A stretch of DNA of 27,710 bases, taken from Gemmatimonadales bacterium UBA7835. Its GTDB lineage: Bacteria; Gemmatimonadota; Gemmatimonadetes; Longimicrobiales; Gaopeijiaceae. This document shows, one piece after another, positions 1 to 8,297 of the stretch. A program made the translations under genes and the position numbers. The notes under the pieces are model-generated. The model saw only the letters and a list, made by a program, of their open reading frames with translations, was not told where the DNA came from and did not search any database. Each line of letters opens with the position of its first letter. The stretch's first letter is position 1. The stretch spans positions 1 to 27,710 of the forward strand of contig DLTN01000102.1 of assembly GCA_002500925.1 (NCBI GenBank). The letters run 5' to 3'.

Positions 1-43
1 TTACATACGTGACAATTGGAGAACGGAAGGTATGGAGGGCATC

Positions 44-805
44 ATGCGGCACACGAGATACGCAGTCATAGCTGTCACTGCGTTGACAGCCTTTGCAACC
101 GGACTCGAAGCTCAGAAAAAAAGTAGGCCGACTTTAATGCAGCCCGAAAATCGCGTCCCGGCTGCAATCGAGATTGATAATTCCGGACCAGGCGGATTCT
201 GGGGTATCAATTTCGTCGCAGCCACCCCGGTAGGTGAAATGGCGACGCTGGTTGACCAAGGATTCGGCCTTGAATTATCAGTCGGGGCACCGATGGCCGC
301 CGATGGACACCTACGCATGAGAGTCGACCTTGGCGCCGTCGTATACGGCTGGGAGGAGCTCTTCTACGGTTACTGTAGATTCACATGCCGAGTGGCATCA
401 GGATCGAATGTCACGACGACAAATTCCATCCTTTATGGAAGCGTAGGACCAGAGATTGTCCTCGCTAGCGGTGACTTCGAACCGTACGTGCACGCGGGAG
501 CAAGCGTATCCTACTTCGTCACATCGTCTCAGCTAGACGACAACGATGGTTATGGGTCTTACCTGCATACTACCAACTATTCTGATACCGTACTCGGATG
601 GCGTTTCGGAGGCGGATTTCGCTTCCGGGTCGGTCAACGAACACTTATCGACGTAGGTGTTCATAAGGCAGATAACCAAGTAGCGACATACCTCACGGAA
701 GGTGATGTGGTCGACGAACAAGACGGCTCAATAGCCCTCTACCCTAATACGTCGGACGCGGACCTAATGAGCTTCAGGCTTGGTGTGAGCTTCGCCTTCC
801 GATGA
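44..805 (+). CDS. secreted outer-membrane beta-barrel-like protein
   Basis: I do not recognise a named family. The protein (253 residues from the ATG at 44) opens with an arginine-bearing signal peptide ending near L-E-A-Q, followed by a charged linker. The rest is rich in alternating hydrophobic and Gly/Tyr/Ser residues, as in outer-membrane beta-strands, and the last residues (FRLGVSFAFR) look like a barrel-closing strand. Repeated Gly-rich stretches such as GWRFGGGFRFRVG support this. An in-frame ATG lies at 32, but the ATG at 44 is preceded by GGAGGG four bases away and gives a cleaner signal peptide, so I prefer 44. Two close cysteines (YCRFTC) could form a disulfide in an external loop. 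It converges on menE and looks monocistronic. A porin-like or surface role is inferred from composition only. Confidence 0.72.
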   Translation: MRHTRYAVIAVTALTAFATGLEAQKKSRPTLMQPENRVPAAIEIDNSGPGGFWGINFVAATPVGEMATLVDQGFGLELSVGAPMAADGHLRMRVDLGAVVYGWEELFYGYCRFTCRVASGSNVTTTNSILYGSVGPEIVLASGDFEPYVHAGASVSYFVTSSQLDDNDGYGSYLHTTNYSDTVLGWRFGGGFRFRVGQRTLIDVGVHKADNQVATYLTEGDVVDEQDGSIALYPNTSDADLMSFRLGVSFAFR

Positions 806-893
806 TGCGAAACCAAAGCGTTTTCTCCGAGAATCCTTTCTGATAAATCGGTCACCAAGCCGTAAGGAGTAGCTCGCCATGTACGATTTTTTT

Positions 894-2198
894 TCAGAAA
901 GCCGACCGCACGCGTGTCCGGTCGACTTTGCCGTTGGCATTCCGAGGGAGCACGTCACCAACCTTCCACATTCGCGGACGACTCGCCGCTGACATCTCGT
1001 TAGCAGCCCAAGATTCGAATTCGTCTAGGTCAAAGTTACTAACCACCGGTTCAATCCAAGCTGCGACGCGCTCTCCCCACACTTCATCAGGGACCCCGAC
1101 AACGCATATGTCGGTTACAGCCGGATGCAACCGAAGGCGCTCTTCAACCTCAATCGCATCAATTGTGACGCCACCAGTCACGATCCGATCTATGCGACGC
1201 CCCGTAATAGAAAGTCGTCCACCCTCTTCGATTACTCCCATATCACCCGTGCTGTACCAACCGTCCCCGTCCGCTAATTTCCCAACTTCGTTTCCAACGT
1301 AACCAAGAGCTCTCGTAGCACCCCTCGTCATAAGTTCACCATCATGGGAAACTCGCACCTCGACCCCCTGCAGCGGACATCCCACATCTCTCCTGCCGGC
1401 CCGGACCTCCTCAGGTCCAGCGGTGGCTATCTGAGAGCTCATCTCGGTGGCGCCATAGGTCAGTGCAACCGGCCATCCCGAGTCTACGGCCCTATTGACC
1501 AGGCCAAGTGGTGCGTGGGCTCCACCGATCAAAACACACTTCAAGCGTTGTGGCGCGCCCCTCGTACCCCACTCGTCTAGGAGGCGGTGCAACTGCGTCG
1601 GGACAAGTGACATGTGGGTCGGCCCTTCTTCATCTTCCAGAAGAGTGACCGTGTCAGAAACATTGAACTTCCCTGGGGCGATAAGTTGGTTTCCAAGCAA
1701 AATCGAACGGGTGATCAGTGCTAGTCCACCGATATGCGCCAGAGAGAGAGACGCCATCCATACGTCGTCACGACACAGCGACAATCTTGCTGCCGACCCA
1801 TGAGCATTCGCCTCGAAATTCTCCCAAGACAAGGCGACACCACGAGGACGACCCGAAGTGCCTGACGTCCACAGTATCGAACAGGACCCCTCAGGAGGAT
1901 TGCCCATAGCAAGAGATTTACGCGCTTCGTCTCTCGCGGCCTCACTCAACCTGGGATTCAGCGGTGCCGCGATGAAGCCAGCCCGCCACGCAGCCAACAA
2001 TTCGACGACACCTTCCACATCAGGTTCAACCTCGAACGTATGGACCAATCCGTTAGCAGATAACGACTCCCTAACCTCGCGCAACACTCGGGCGCGAGTC
2101 TCTACTAGATCCGTGATCTCCGCGAGTGAAAACCATTCGGAACCCGAGGAGATCAGCAGAGCTTCCGGAGACAGCGGCGAACGACTCAGAAGGGTCAT
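894..2198 (-). CDS. menE: o-succinylbenzoate--CoA ligase (MenE)
   Basis: Activates o-succinylbenzoate with ATP and joins it to CoA in menaquinone synthesis; cytoplasmic. The 434-residue protein has the ANL adenylating-enzyme motifs in order: P-loop TSGTSGRPRG at 111-120, YGATEMS at 248-254, STGD with Asp319, the hinge GRRIDRIVTGG at about 333-343, and the C-terminal catalytic lysine in NGKVDR (Lys424). The length is short for the ANL superfamily but normal for bacterial MenE. The ATG start lies 6 bases after the menA stop, so it is the last gene of the men operon. Other short acyl-CoA synthetases share these motifs, but the position behind menF, menD and menA makes MenE the clear call. No convincing terminator stem was found between it and the convergent gene ending at 805, although an A/T tract (885-894) follows the stop. 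Confidence 0.93.
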   Translation of the reverse strand: MTLLSRSPLSPEALLISSGSEWFSLAEITDLVETRARVLREVRESLSANGLVHTFEVEPDVEGVVELLAAWRAGFIAAPLNPRLSEAARDEARKSLAMGNPPEGSCSILWTSGTSGRPRGVALSWENFEANAHGSAARLSLCRDDVWMASLSLAHIGGLALITRSILLGNQLIAPGKFNVSDTVTLLEDEEGPTHMSLVPTQLHRLLDEWGTRGAPQRLKCVLIGGAHAPLGLVNRAVDSGWPVALTYGATEMSSQIATAGPEEVRAGRRDVGCPLQGVEVRVSHDGELMTRGATRALGYVGNEVGKLADGDGWYSTGDMGVIEEGGRLSITGRRIDRIVTGGVTIDAIEVEERLRLHPAVTDICVVGVPDEVWGERVAAWIEPVVSNFDLDEFESWAANEMSAASRPRMWKVGDVLPRNANGKVDRTRVRSAF

Positions 2199-2204
2199 AT
2201 CGAA

Positions 2205-3110
2205 TCAGCCCAGAGCTAAGCCCAAGGCCAGAGCCGCCCCATAGACGATCACTACCCGCGCTGTCTGACCCAGAGCAGGAATCAACTCGGAAGGGTCTCT
2301 GTAGCGAAAGGCCGCACGAAGCGGTGACATGGCCAGTGGAAGAGCAACGAGAGAAAACAACGATGCGGTCGGCCAAGCATAGACCTTCCAGCCAATTACT
2401 GGGACGAGGGTCCCGCAGACGATCAAACAAACAAGTTCTACACGCGTACCCACCACACCAATGCGCACAGCCAAGGTTCGTTTGCCCGCGCGTTTGTCGG
2501 TCCGAAGATCGCGGAGATTGTTCATCACTAGAATCGCCGTGCTGAGGGCACCTAGGCCCGCTCCCGCAAGCAACGCATCAGGGGACCACGACAGTGCCTG
2601 CACATAGTAGGTGCCGGCAACAGCAATGAGACCGAAGAACAAGAAAACAAATACGTCCCCAAGCCCATGGTACGCCAAAGGCAAAGGGCCACCGGTATAG
2701 GCGACCGCGCAGATTACCGAGGCCATGCCGATCAAGAAAATCGGCCATCCCGCAACCGCCACGAGGTACACGCCCACTAACATGGCTAAGGACAGTACTA
2801 TGAACATTGCCCTCCTGACTTCTTCGGGCGCGATGATCCCGGCCTGAGTCACCCGCGTCGGGCCTACACGATTTTCGTCATCACTACCGCGCACGAAATC
2901 GTAGTAGTCATTCCCTAGATTGGTCCCAATCTGAATCAGTAACGCTCCCACCAGGGCGGCTACCGCAGGAAGAGCCACAAAAACACCATCATGAATGGCG
3001 AGGCCGGCCCCCACGGCAACTGGAGCAACCGCAGCTGTAAGAGTCTTGGGGCGGACTGCTATGCTCCATTCCTGTATGCTCCCCTTCAGGGACGTTGCCA
3101 TCATACTCAC
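2205..3110 (-). CDS. menA: 1,4-dihydroxy-2-naphthoate polyprenyltransferase (MenA)
   Basis: Integral membrane UbiA-family prenyltransferase that attaches the polyprenyl tail to 1,4-dihydroxy-2-naphthoate, giving demethylmenaquinone. Seen: 301 residues, about eight or nine hydrophobic segments, the first Asp-rich motif NDYYDFVRGSD at 67-77 and the second DLRTDKRAGKRT at about 201-212, both needed for Mg-diphosphate binding. The N-terminal WSIAVRPKTL is typical of MenA rather than UbiA. Codon choices at the 5' end are GTG (3110), then ATG at 3104 and 3101, and none has a strong ribosome site. The GTG is 4 bases after the stop of the upstream cyclophilin gene, so translation is probably coupled. 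Downstream is menE after 6 bases. Confidence 0.93.
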   Translation of the reverse strand: MSMMATSLKGSIQEWSIAVRPKTLTAAVAPVAVGAGLAIHDGVFVALPAVAALVGALLIQIGTNLGNDYYDFVRGSDDENRVGPTRVTQAGIIAPEEVRRAMFIVLSLAMLVGVYLVAVAGWPIFLIGMASVICAVAYTGGPLPLAYHGLGDVFVFLFFGLIAVAGTYYVQALSWSPDALLAGAGLGALSTAILVMNNLRDLRTDKRAGKRTLAVRIGVVGTRVELVCLIVCGTLVPVIGWKVYAWPTASLFSLVALPLAMSPLRAAFRYRDPSELIPALGQTARVVIVYGAALALGLALG

Positions 3111-3114
3111 GAAG

Positions 3115-3780
3115 TCAGCGCCAGCTACCTATGATTCGCGTCGTAATAATCGAGTCCAGCTGTGGATACTCGCGTCTCAGATAGTCATTCCCCTGCACGC
3201 GAATCGAATCCTGACTCGGCGTGCGATCCGCATACGCACCATAGAAGCCCATCGGGACCTCGACGCCCTCTACAATCTCGCCGACCGGCGGATACCCTAC
3301 GACACCTCCGGATGCAAGCACATCAAGTCGCGCGTTATCAGCTAAATTGATGTATAGCTGAAATGATCGAGTACTCGGGCCACCTCGAGCAAAGCTTACC
3401 GTGCCTTGGAGATTACTCCCGATGACTGGCTCGTCATCCAGGGGATGGTCACGCCACACTGAATCACGCACGGGCTCTCCCGAGTATCCCCATTGCGCGA
3501 CAAACCCATCGATCATCCGGTAAAAACGGGCACCCGCATAGAAATTATTTTCTACTAGGTGCCAAACCCGATCCACCGCGAGTGGTGACCAATGCCGTCT
3601 CATCTTCACCGTAATAGCCCCCTCGCTTGTCTGAATATCTACGAGGAATGAATCCGGAGCCTGAGCAGTCAGATCATCGAGGGACGGCTTGTATAGAGCA
3701 GTATTGGGACCCGCACAAGCAACAATGACCAGTCCACTGGTCAGCAACACAAGACGGCGGACCCACGCACAGTATACCAA
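3115..3780 (-). CDS. cyclophilin-type peptidyl-prolyl isomerase lipoprotein
   Basis: Peptidyl-prolyl cis-trans isomerase of the cyclophilin family, probably anchored by a lipid outside the cytoplasm. The N-terminus has arginines, a hydrophobic stretch and a lipobox IVAC with Cys22. The cyclophilin domain spans about residues 45-220: RMIDGFVAQ supplies the Arg, Phe and Gln of the active site, followed by GTVSFARGG and FQLYINLADNARLD. There is an insertion near GFYGAYADRTPSQDS before the C-terminal strand. The start is TTG at 3778-3780, directly abutting the menD stop (TAA then TTG), with GGAGGT ten bases upstream inside menD. It sits between menD and menA with no gaps, so it is co-transcribed with menaquinone genes, although nothing in the known pathway needs an isomerase. 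The fold call is firm; a men-related role is unknown. Confidence 0.88.
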   Translation of the reverse strand: MVYCAWVRRLVLLTSGLVIVACAGPNTALYKPSLDDLTAQAPDSFLVDIQTSEGAITVKMRRHWSPLAVDRVWHLVENNFYAGARFYRMIDGFVAQWGYSGEPVRDSVWRDHPLDDEPVIGSNLQGTVSFARGGPSTRSFQLYINLADNARLDVLASGGVVGYPPVGEIVEGVEVPMGFYGAYADRTPSQDSIRVQGNDYLRREYPQLDSIITTRIIGSWR

Positions 3781-5562
3781 TTAACTCAGCACCTCCAGCA
3801 CCTTCTCGACAACTGTATCCTTCCATAGGGTACGCATACGATGTCCTTCAGCACCATCGGTGCGCACCCGGATCAATCGGGTCCCACCCATGGCGATGGC
3901 GTCTTTGACGGCTACTTCAAGTTTTTCGACCGAAGTCTCTAGGGTTTCGACTCCGTGTGCAGCAGCTGTATGCGAGGGGTCTAAACCGTGCGGCGTCGTA
4001 AAGTACTTGGTGAAGTCAGGTTCGAACTCAGAGATCGGAAGCATCCCGAAAATCGCTCCTCCATCGTTATCCACCAGAACTATCACTAATGGTGCGTCGT
4101 CCTCCCGGCTCCACAGAAAACCATTCTGGTCGTGGAAGAACGCAACATCTCCTATCAGTAGCACAGTCGGTCCACTATGCTGAGATGAGATTCCGAAAGC
4201 CGTCGACACCACGCCATCAATCCCGCTCGCACCGCGATTTGCAAAGACATGGATATTCTTCCCTGCCCCATCCTCCATGCGCAGAGCAGCGAACGCGTCG
4301 AGGTCTCGGACCGGCATCGAACTCGAAACAACTAAGGCTGCGTCGTTCGGAAGAGCACGCAGCGTTACCCCGGCCACCGCACCCTCACCGAGTTCACCCT
4401 CGGAGATAGGTGAAAGAGCTTCTCGAGCCGCTCGATCCGCTCTAGCCCAAGACCTGAAGGGCTCTTCTGATAGCCCCTTGCTGGGCGTGGGCCATTTCGA
4501 GCTCATTCGGGTAAGAGCGTCGACCGCATCCGCCCGGAAATACGTTCTCGCAGTTCCTCCATGGTCCTTCCACCTCGGACCATCGTCAATAACCAGTTGC
4601 TCTGCATCAGCGTGTTGGAAAAGCCACCGTTGGAGGGAGGCAGAAGTGGGGGATGCACCTACGCGAACCACGACCTCCGGGGTCAGGTGCTCGCGCACGC
4701 GGGCATCGCTCAAGAAGAGATCGTAGCCAACGATCACCCGATCATCACCGACTCCGAAGCGAGCACCACTCAAGGGATCTGCGAGCAGAGGAAACCCTGT
4801 CACAGAAGCGAAGTGCCTTACGGCGGGGCCAAGAAGAGAAGCCTCTTCTGATGGCCCAGCGACGATCACACCGATTCTCCCGGCAAGGCATTTTAAGAGC
4901 TGCCCCAGTTGCTCCTCAGTAATGGCTGGACGAGTCGACTCTATTCGCACCATCGGTGATCCGTCTGCTCGCCCCTGGAATGCCAGCGGATCCTCAACGA
5001 CCAGGTCATGTGCTGAGCTTTGGGGCTCGAGCGGCTTGTCGAACGGGACGTTCACATGCACCGGTCCCTGAGAAGAGCCGCAAGACTTGTCCCAAGCACG
5101 CCCGGCGATGCTCCTTAAATGCCGGAGCGATCTGGAGTCGATTGTTGGTTCTGACAATTGGAAGAACGCACGGGGGTAGCGTCCAAAGATTTGATGCTGA
5201 TCAATCGCCTGGTTGGCATCCGCCCCTCGCAATCGATTAGGTCGATCCGCTGATAGCACGATCAAAGGAACCCCTGACTGACTGGCCTCTACCACTGCTG
5301 GAAATAGGTTGGCGACGGCAGTCCCAGAAGTCGTGATTATGGCTGCCGGACGTCCCGTTGCCTTCCCCACTCCTAGGGCGAAGAAACCGCAAGCACGCTC
5401 GTCTAGATGCACTCGCACCCTGAGTCTCTCGTCAGCCGCGCACGCCATCACGAGTGGAGTCGAGCGCGATCCTGGCGCTATGACAACCTCGCGCAAACCA
5501 GCACGTGCTAACTCGTCCACGAGACTACGAGCCCACACGGTATTGGCAGTCGATTCGGTCAC
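3781..5562 (-). CDS. menD: 2-succinyl-5-enolpyruvyl-6-hydroxy-3-cyclohexene-1-carboxylate synthase (MenD)
   Basis: Thiamine-diphosphate enzyme that joins isochorismate and 2-oxoglutarate (with loss of CO2), the committed step to menaquinone; cytoplasmic. Seen in 593 residues: APGSRSTPL at 29-37, the SGTAVANLFPAVVEA segment carrying the cofactor-activating Glu, SADRPNRLR, and the ThDP/Mg motif beginning GDVAFFHDQNG at 471 and ending NDGGAIF near 499-505. The length is normal for MenD. The start is GTG at 5560-5562, preceded by TTGAGGCG as a ribosome site. The menF stop lies 26 bases upstream and the cyclophilin TTG start follows the stop with no gap, so this is the second gene of the operon. 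Confidence 0.95.
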   Translation of the reverse strand: MTESTANTVWARSLVDELARAGLREVVIAPGSRSTPLVMACAADERLRVRVHLDERACGFFALGVGKATGRPAAIITTSGTAVANLFPAVVEASQSGVPLIVLSADRPNRLRGADANQAIDQHQIFGRYPRAFFQLSEPTIDSRSLRHLRSIAGRAWDKSCGSSQGPVHVNVPFDKPLEPQSSAHDLVVEDPLAFQGRADGSPMVRIESTRPAITEEQLGQLLKCLAGRIGVIVAGPSEEASLLGPAVRHFASVTGFPLLADPLSGARFGVGDDRVIVGYDLFLSDARVREHLTPEVVVRVGASPTSASLQRWLFQHADAEQLVIDDGPRWKDHGGTARTYFRADAVDALTRMSSKWPTPSKGLSEEPFRSWARADRAAREALSPISEGELGEGAVAGVTLRALPNDAALVVSSSMPVRDLDAFAALRMEDGAGKNIHVFANRGASGIDGVVSTAFGISSQHSGPTVLLIGDVAFFHDQNGFLWSREDDAPLVIVLVDNDGGAIFGMLPISEFEPDFTKYFTTPHGLDPSHTAAAHGVETLETSVEKLEVAVKDAIAMGGTRLIRVRTDGAEGHRMRTLWKDTVVEKVLEVLS

Positions 5563-5588
5563 TGATTACGCCTCAACGCGTTGGATTG

Positions 5589-6971
5589 CTAAAAATCATT
5601 ATCTAGATGCAGTTCTGCACCAGCTGCGCGAAGTGCATCGAGCATCGGTTCGAACTTGATGCTGGTTTCCTCCCACTCAAGCGCAGGAACTGACCCTTCA
5701 ACGATGCCCGCTCCAGCGAAGAGACGCCATCCCGAGTCTTTTGATACCCCCATCCGAAGCGCTGGACAGAACACTCCGTTGCCCTCGGCGTCGAACCAAC
5801 CCACTGGCCCGGCATACCATCCACGCTCGAAAGGCTCCTCTCGCTCCAGGAAGGCCATCGCAGCATCTCGCGGCAGCCCGCACACCGCAGCTGTTGGGTG
5901 GAGCAGCCTAACAAGATCCAGTATGCCCACAGCAGATGGGACAGACGCCCGGATCTCAGTTTCCAAATGCTGAATCCGGGCTAGCGTCAGCACGTGCGGT
6001 TGCGGATCCGTGCGGATGTTGTGCCCTACAGTTTCTAGCTGGGCCACCATATCGTCTAGGGCGATTTGTTGCTCGGCTCGGTCCTTATCCGAAGCTAAGA
6101 GTTGGGTCGCTAGCTTGGCCTGCTCTCTCTGCGATTCACCTCGCCTGATCGATCCTGCCACAGCAGTAGCATGGAAAACCCCATCGCTGAGAGCTGCGAC
6201 AGTCTCCGGAGCCGCACCCACTATCGCCGAGCCTGGCACGGGCTCGAAGAGGAAAACGTGACTGCCCTGATTCATCTCCCACAGTTTTGCTACCACGTCG
6301 ACGGGATCAATCACACCTTCTCTACAGTCAACGTCCATGGTACGAGCCATCACAGCTTTCGAGATAGATCCGGATCGTATTGCACGTAGCGAACTATCAA
6401 TTGCCGCTTCCCACTTCTCCCGCTCAGTTACGAGGCCGAAGCCAGACTTTCTTTCTGGGCTCCCAGAAAAAACGGCTCTCGATGTCATCTTATCTCGAAG
6501 CAACTCCGCTTTTGCACGAAGCCTCTGAAAGACTTGGTCCCTCTCTTCATTCTTGACCAAAGCCCGCACCCGAAGCCAAGTATCCCCTGAGTCGCCACGC
6601 TCTAGTTCTATCGCAGGAAGATGGAATAGACTATCCGGAAAACCTGCCCAAACACCTGAGGCTTTATGATCAGCCCGAAATGAAAAGCCTCCATAAAACC
6701 TCAGGCTAGAATCACGATCTGCTCGACCTGGAAGAATCATACGTTGCATTAGTTCGCACGCAGCACTCGCGGTCTTTGCGAAACGGTCGCCATCACTGAA
6801 GTGTTCTGCTCCGAGTGACAAGGTGACCCCCCTGTGCGCAAACCAGCTCTCCTCTCTCGCCCAGAAGCCCCTCGGTTCGCCATTTGCTTGATGCAGAAAC
6901 GATTGCGGGCTCAGATCAGGCGCTGGCACCGACACAGTCGCTAGGCGACTTAAGGAATCATGTGAGGCCAA
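5589..6971 (-). CDS. menF: isochorismate synthase (MenF)
   Basis: Converts chorismate to isochorismate, the entry reaction of menaquinone synthesis. The 460-residue protein has a variable N-terminal half and a C-terminal chorismate-binding domain: SISKAVMAR with Lys205 at the place of the general base, PGSAIVGAAPETV, the TAVAGSIRRG segment, LHPTAAVCGLPR, and ERGWYAGPVGWFD. These are isochorismate-synthase-like rather than anthranilate-synthase-like, and no glutamine amidotransferase partner is nearby. The start is TTG at 6969-6971 with GGGG seven bases upstream; the nearest internal ATG is far inside the domain. It is the first gene of the men operon, and an inverted repeat at 6995-7021 lies in its leader. 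EntC-type siderophore synthesis is excluded by the menD, menA and menE neighbours. Confidence 0.93.
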   Translation of the reverse strand: MASHDSLSRLATVSVPAPDLSPQSFLHQANGEPRGFWAREESWFAHRGVTLSLGAEHFSDGDRFAKTASAACELMQRMILPGRADRDSSLRFYGGFSFRADHKASGVWAGFPDSLFHLPAIELERGDSGDTWLRVRALVKNEERDQVFQRLRAKAELLRDKMTSRAVFSGSPERKSGFGLVTEREKWEAAIDSSLRAIRSGSISKAVMARTMDVDCREGVIDPVDVVAKLWEMNQGSHVFLFEPVPGSAIVGAAPETVAALSDGVFHATAVAGSIRRGESQREQAKLATQLLASDKDRAEQQIALDDMVAQLETVGHNIRTDPQPHVLTLARIQHLETEIRASVPSAVGILDLVRLLHPTAAVCGLPRDAAMAFLEREEPFERGWYAGPVGWFDAEGNGVFCPALRMGVSKDSGWRLFAGAGIVEGSVPALEWEETSIKFEPMLDALRAAGAELHLDNDF

Positions 6972-6989
6972 GTGTTTTCCCCAGAACTT

Positions 6990-7021
6990 CGGTCAGCCGA
7001 CCGTATCGATTGATACCGGCT
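6990..7021. promoter_or_regulatory. overlapping inverted repeats in the menF leader
   Basis: Seen in the sequence: an inverted repeat with arms CGGTC/GACCG around four bases (6990-7003), overlapping a second one with arms AGCCG-acc-GTATC and GATAC-CGGCT around GATT (6995-7021; ten pairs interrupted by a 3-base bulge). They lie about 20 to 50 bases upstream of the menF TTG start, in the 174-bp divergent gap shared with the gene at 7146. They could be an operator or an alternative mRNA hairpin. No regulator family can be assigned, and no good sigma-70 promoter was found for either flanking gene. Confidence 0.35.
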
Positions 7022-7145
7022 GGAAATATATGATTTAGGACACGTTCATGGAGACCCAGGGCTCGCGCTAGGCACCTGCGCTCACTGAACGAGTGTGTAT
7101 TTTGGCCTTGATCCGGCTACTCTCACTTGAAAGCAAGAGAAGACG

Positions 7146-8219
7146 ATGAGCAAAATATCCCTACAGGATCGTTCGGACTACCTGTCCAATTTCAATGTGA
7201 AGGGGGTTACGGCCAGGGTCGCGTCAGTGCCCGATATCGCCCTGGGGCTTGGCCGTCTCAGGCCTCGCATGATAACGGCTATCAGCCTATCGCTAATCTC
7301 ACTTACGGCTTCCTGCAGCGTTGACAGAGCGGAAGAAGGACGAGATGCCGAAGAGGTAATGCAGACCTTCATCTCACCGCGAGATTCAGACATCCTGATC
7401 GCTGATCTGTCTTCCGACTCTGAAGGGATCCCGGTAATAGGTGCGCTGACTAACCTCACCCAGAGGCCCGACTACGACAATCAGCCCTACTTCACCCCCG
7501 ACGCGTCAGGAATCTGGTACACGGCGAACGACCCACAAAACGGACAATCAGACATCTGGCGCTACGACTTTGCCACAGAAAGTGTGACCAGGATCACGCA
7601 AAGCGCGCCAGAGAGCGAGTACTCAGCGACCGCCCTACCCGACGGATCAGGCATCTCAGTCATAAGAGTCGAGGCTGATTCGATGCAAAGGCTCTGGAGA
7701 TTCGATCTGGACGGTTCAAATGCCTCACTCATACTTCCCGAAATAGCACCCGTGGGATACCACAAATGGATCAACGAATCAACGGTGGTGATGTTCGTGC
7801 TAGGTAGCCCGGCCACCCTGCAGGTCGGAGACCTCGAAACAGGTCAAGCCCATATTCTGACTGAGGACATAGGGCGCTCGATTCACAATATCCCCGGCAC
7901 AGGAGACATTTCCTATGTGCAGCGTCATGAGGACGGCTCGGCAACGATTATGCGCCTTCCCGGGCAGGGTGGCCCCCCGGAGCGAATCAGTGAAGCAGTA
8001 TCGGGGGGTGACTTTCACGCTTGGACTCCAGATCATTTCCTTCTTATGGCAGACGGCCCACTTATCTTCGCCCGCAGGGACGAACCAGAAGCAATTTGGA
8101 AGCAGATAGCAGACTTCTCGGATCTTCATTTGAACCTGTCCCGGCTCGCCGTAAGCCCGGACGGAACCCAAATTGCCTTGGTCGCGGAACTCGATGCTCT
8201 CGAATTGCCCGCGAACTAA
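7146..8219 (+). CDS. PD40/TolB-type beta-propeller lipoprotein-like protein
   Basis: Beta-propeller protein of the WD40-like (PD40/TolB) type; the exact function is unknown. Repeated blade motifs are visible, for example DNQPYFTPDASGIWYTA followed by QSDIWRYDFATESVTRIT, then a similar SEYSATALPDGSG blade and an RLAVSPDGTQIALV blade near the C-terminus. From the ATG at 7146 (AAGAGAAG upstream) the protein is 357 residues, but its hydrophobic export segment (ITAISLSLISLTASC) begins only at residue 43. An in-frame GTG at 7227, with AGGG eight bases upstream, would give a normal lipoprotein signal with positive residues (GRLRPR) and lipid-acceptor Cys; the lipobox has Thr at -3, which is atypical. 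The start is therefore uncertain. It precedes the LVIVD-repeat gene by 78 bp on the same strand and is probably co-transcribed with it. Confidence 0.7.
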   Translation: MSKISLQDRSDYLSNFNVKGVTARVASVPDIALGLGRLRPRMITAISLSLISLTASCSVDRAEEGRDAEEVMQTFISPRDSDILIADLSSDSEGIPVIGALTNLTQRPDYDNQPYFTPDASGIWYTANDPQNGQSDIWRYDFATESVTRITQSAPESEYSATALPDGSGISVIRVEADSMQRLWRFDLDGSNASLILPEIAPVGYHKWINESTVVMFVLGSPATLQVGDLETGQAHILTEDIGRSIHNIPGTGDISYVQRHEDGSATIMRLPGQGGPPERISEAVSGGDFHAWTPDHFLLMADGPLIFARRDEPEAIWKQIADFSDLHLNLSRLAVSPDGTQIALVAELDALELPAN

Positions 8220-8297
8220 TCGCTGACGAGCCCAGCGCCCTCGCTATCTAGAACCACATCTCTTGAAGACACACCAACTGTTATTCACGGACCTCCC

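Noticed and set aside
2126..2545. Plus-strand open frame across menE and menA
   Set aside because: It lies antisense to two well-supported genes, has no family motif and is Ser/Arg/Pro-rich as expected for a shadow frame.
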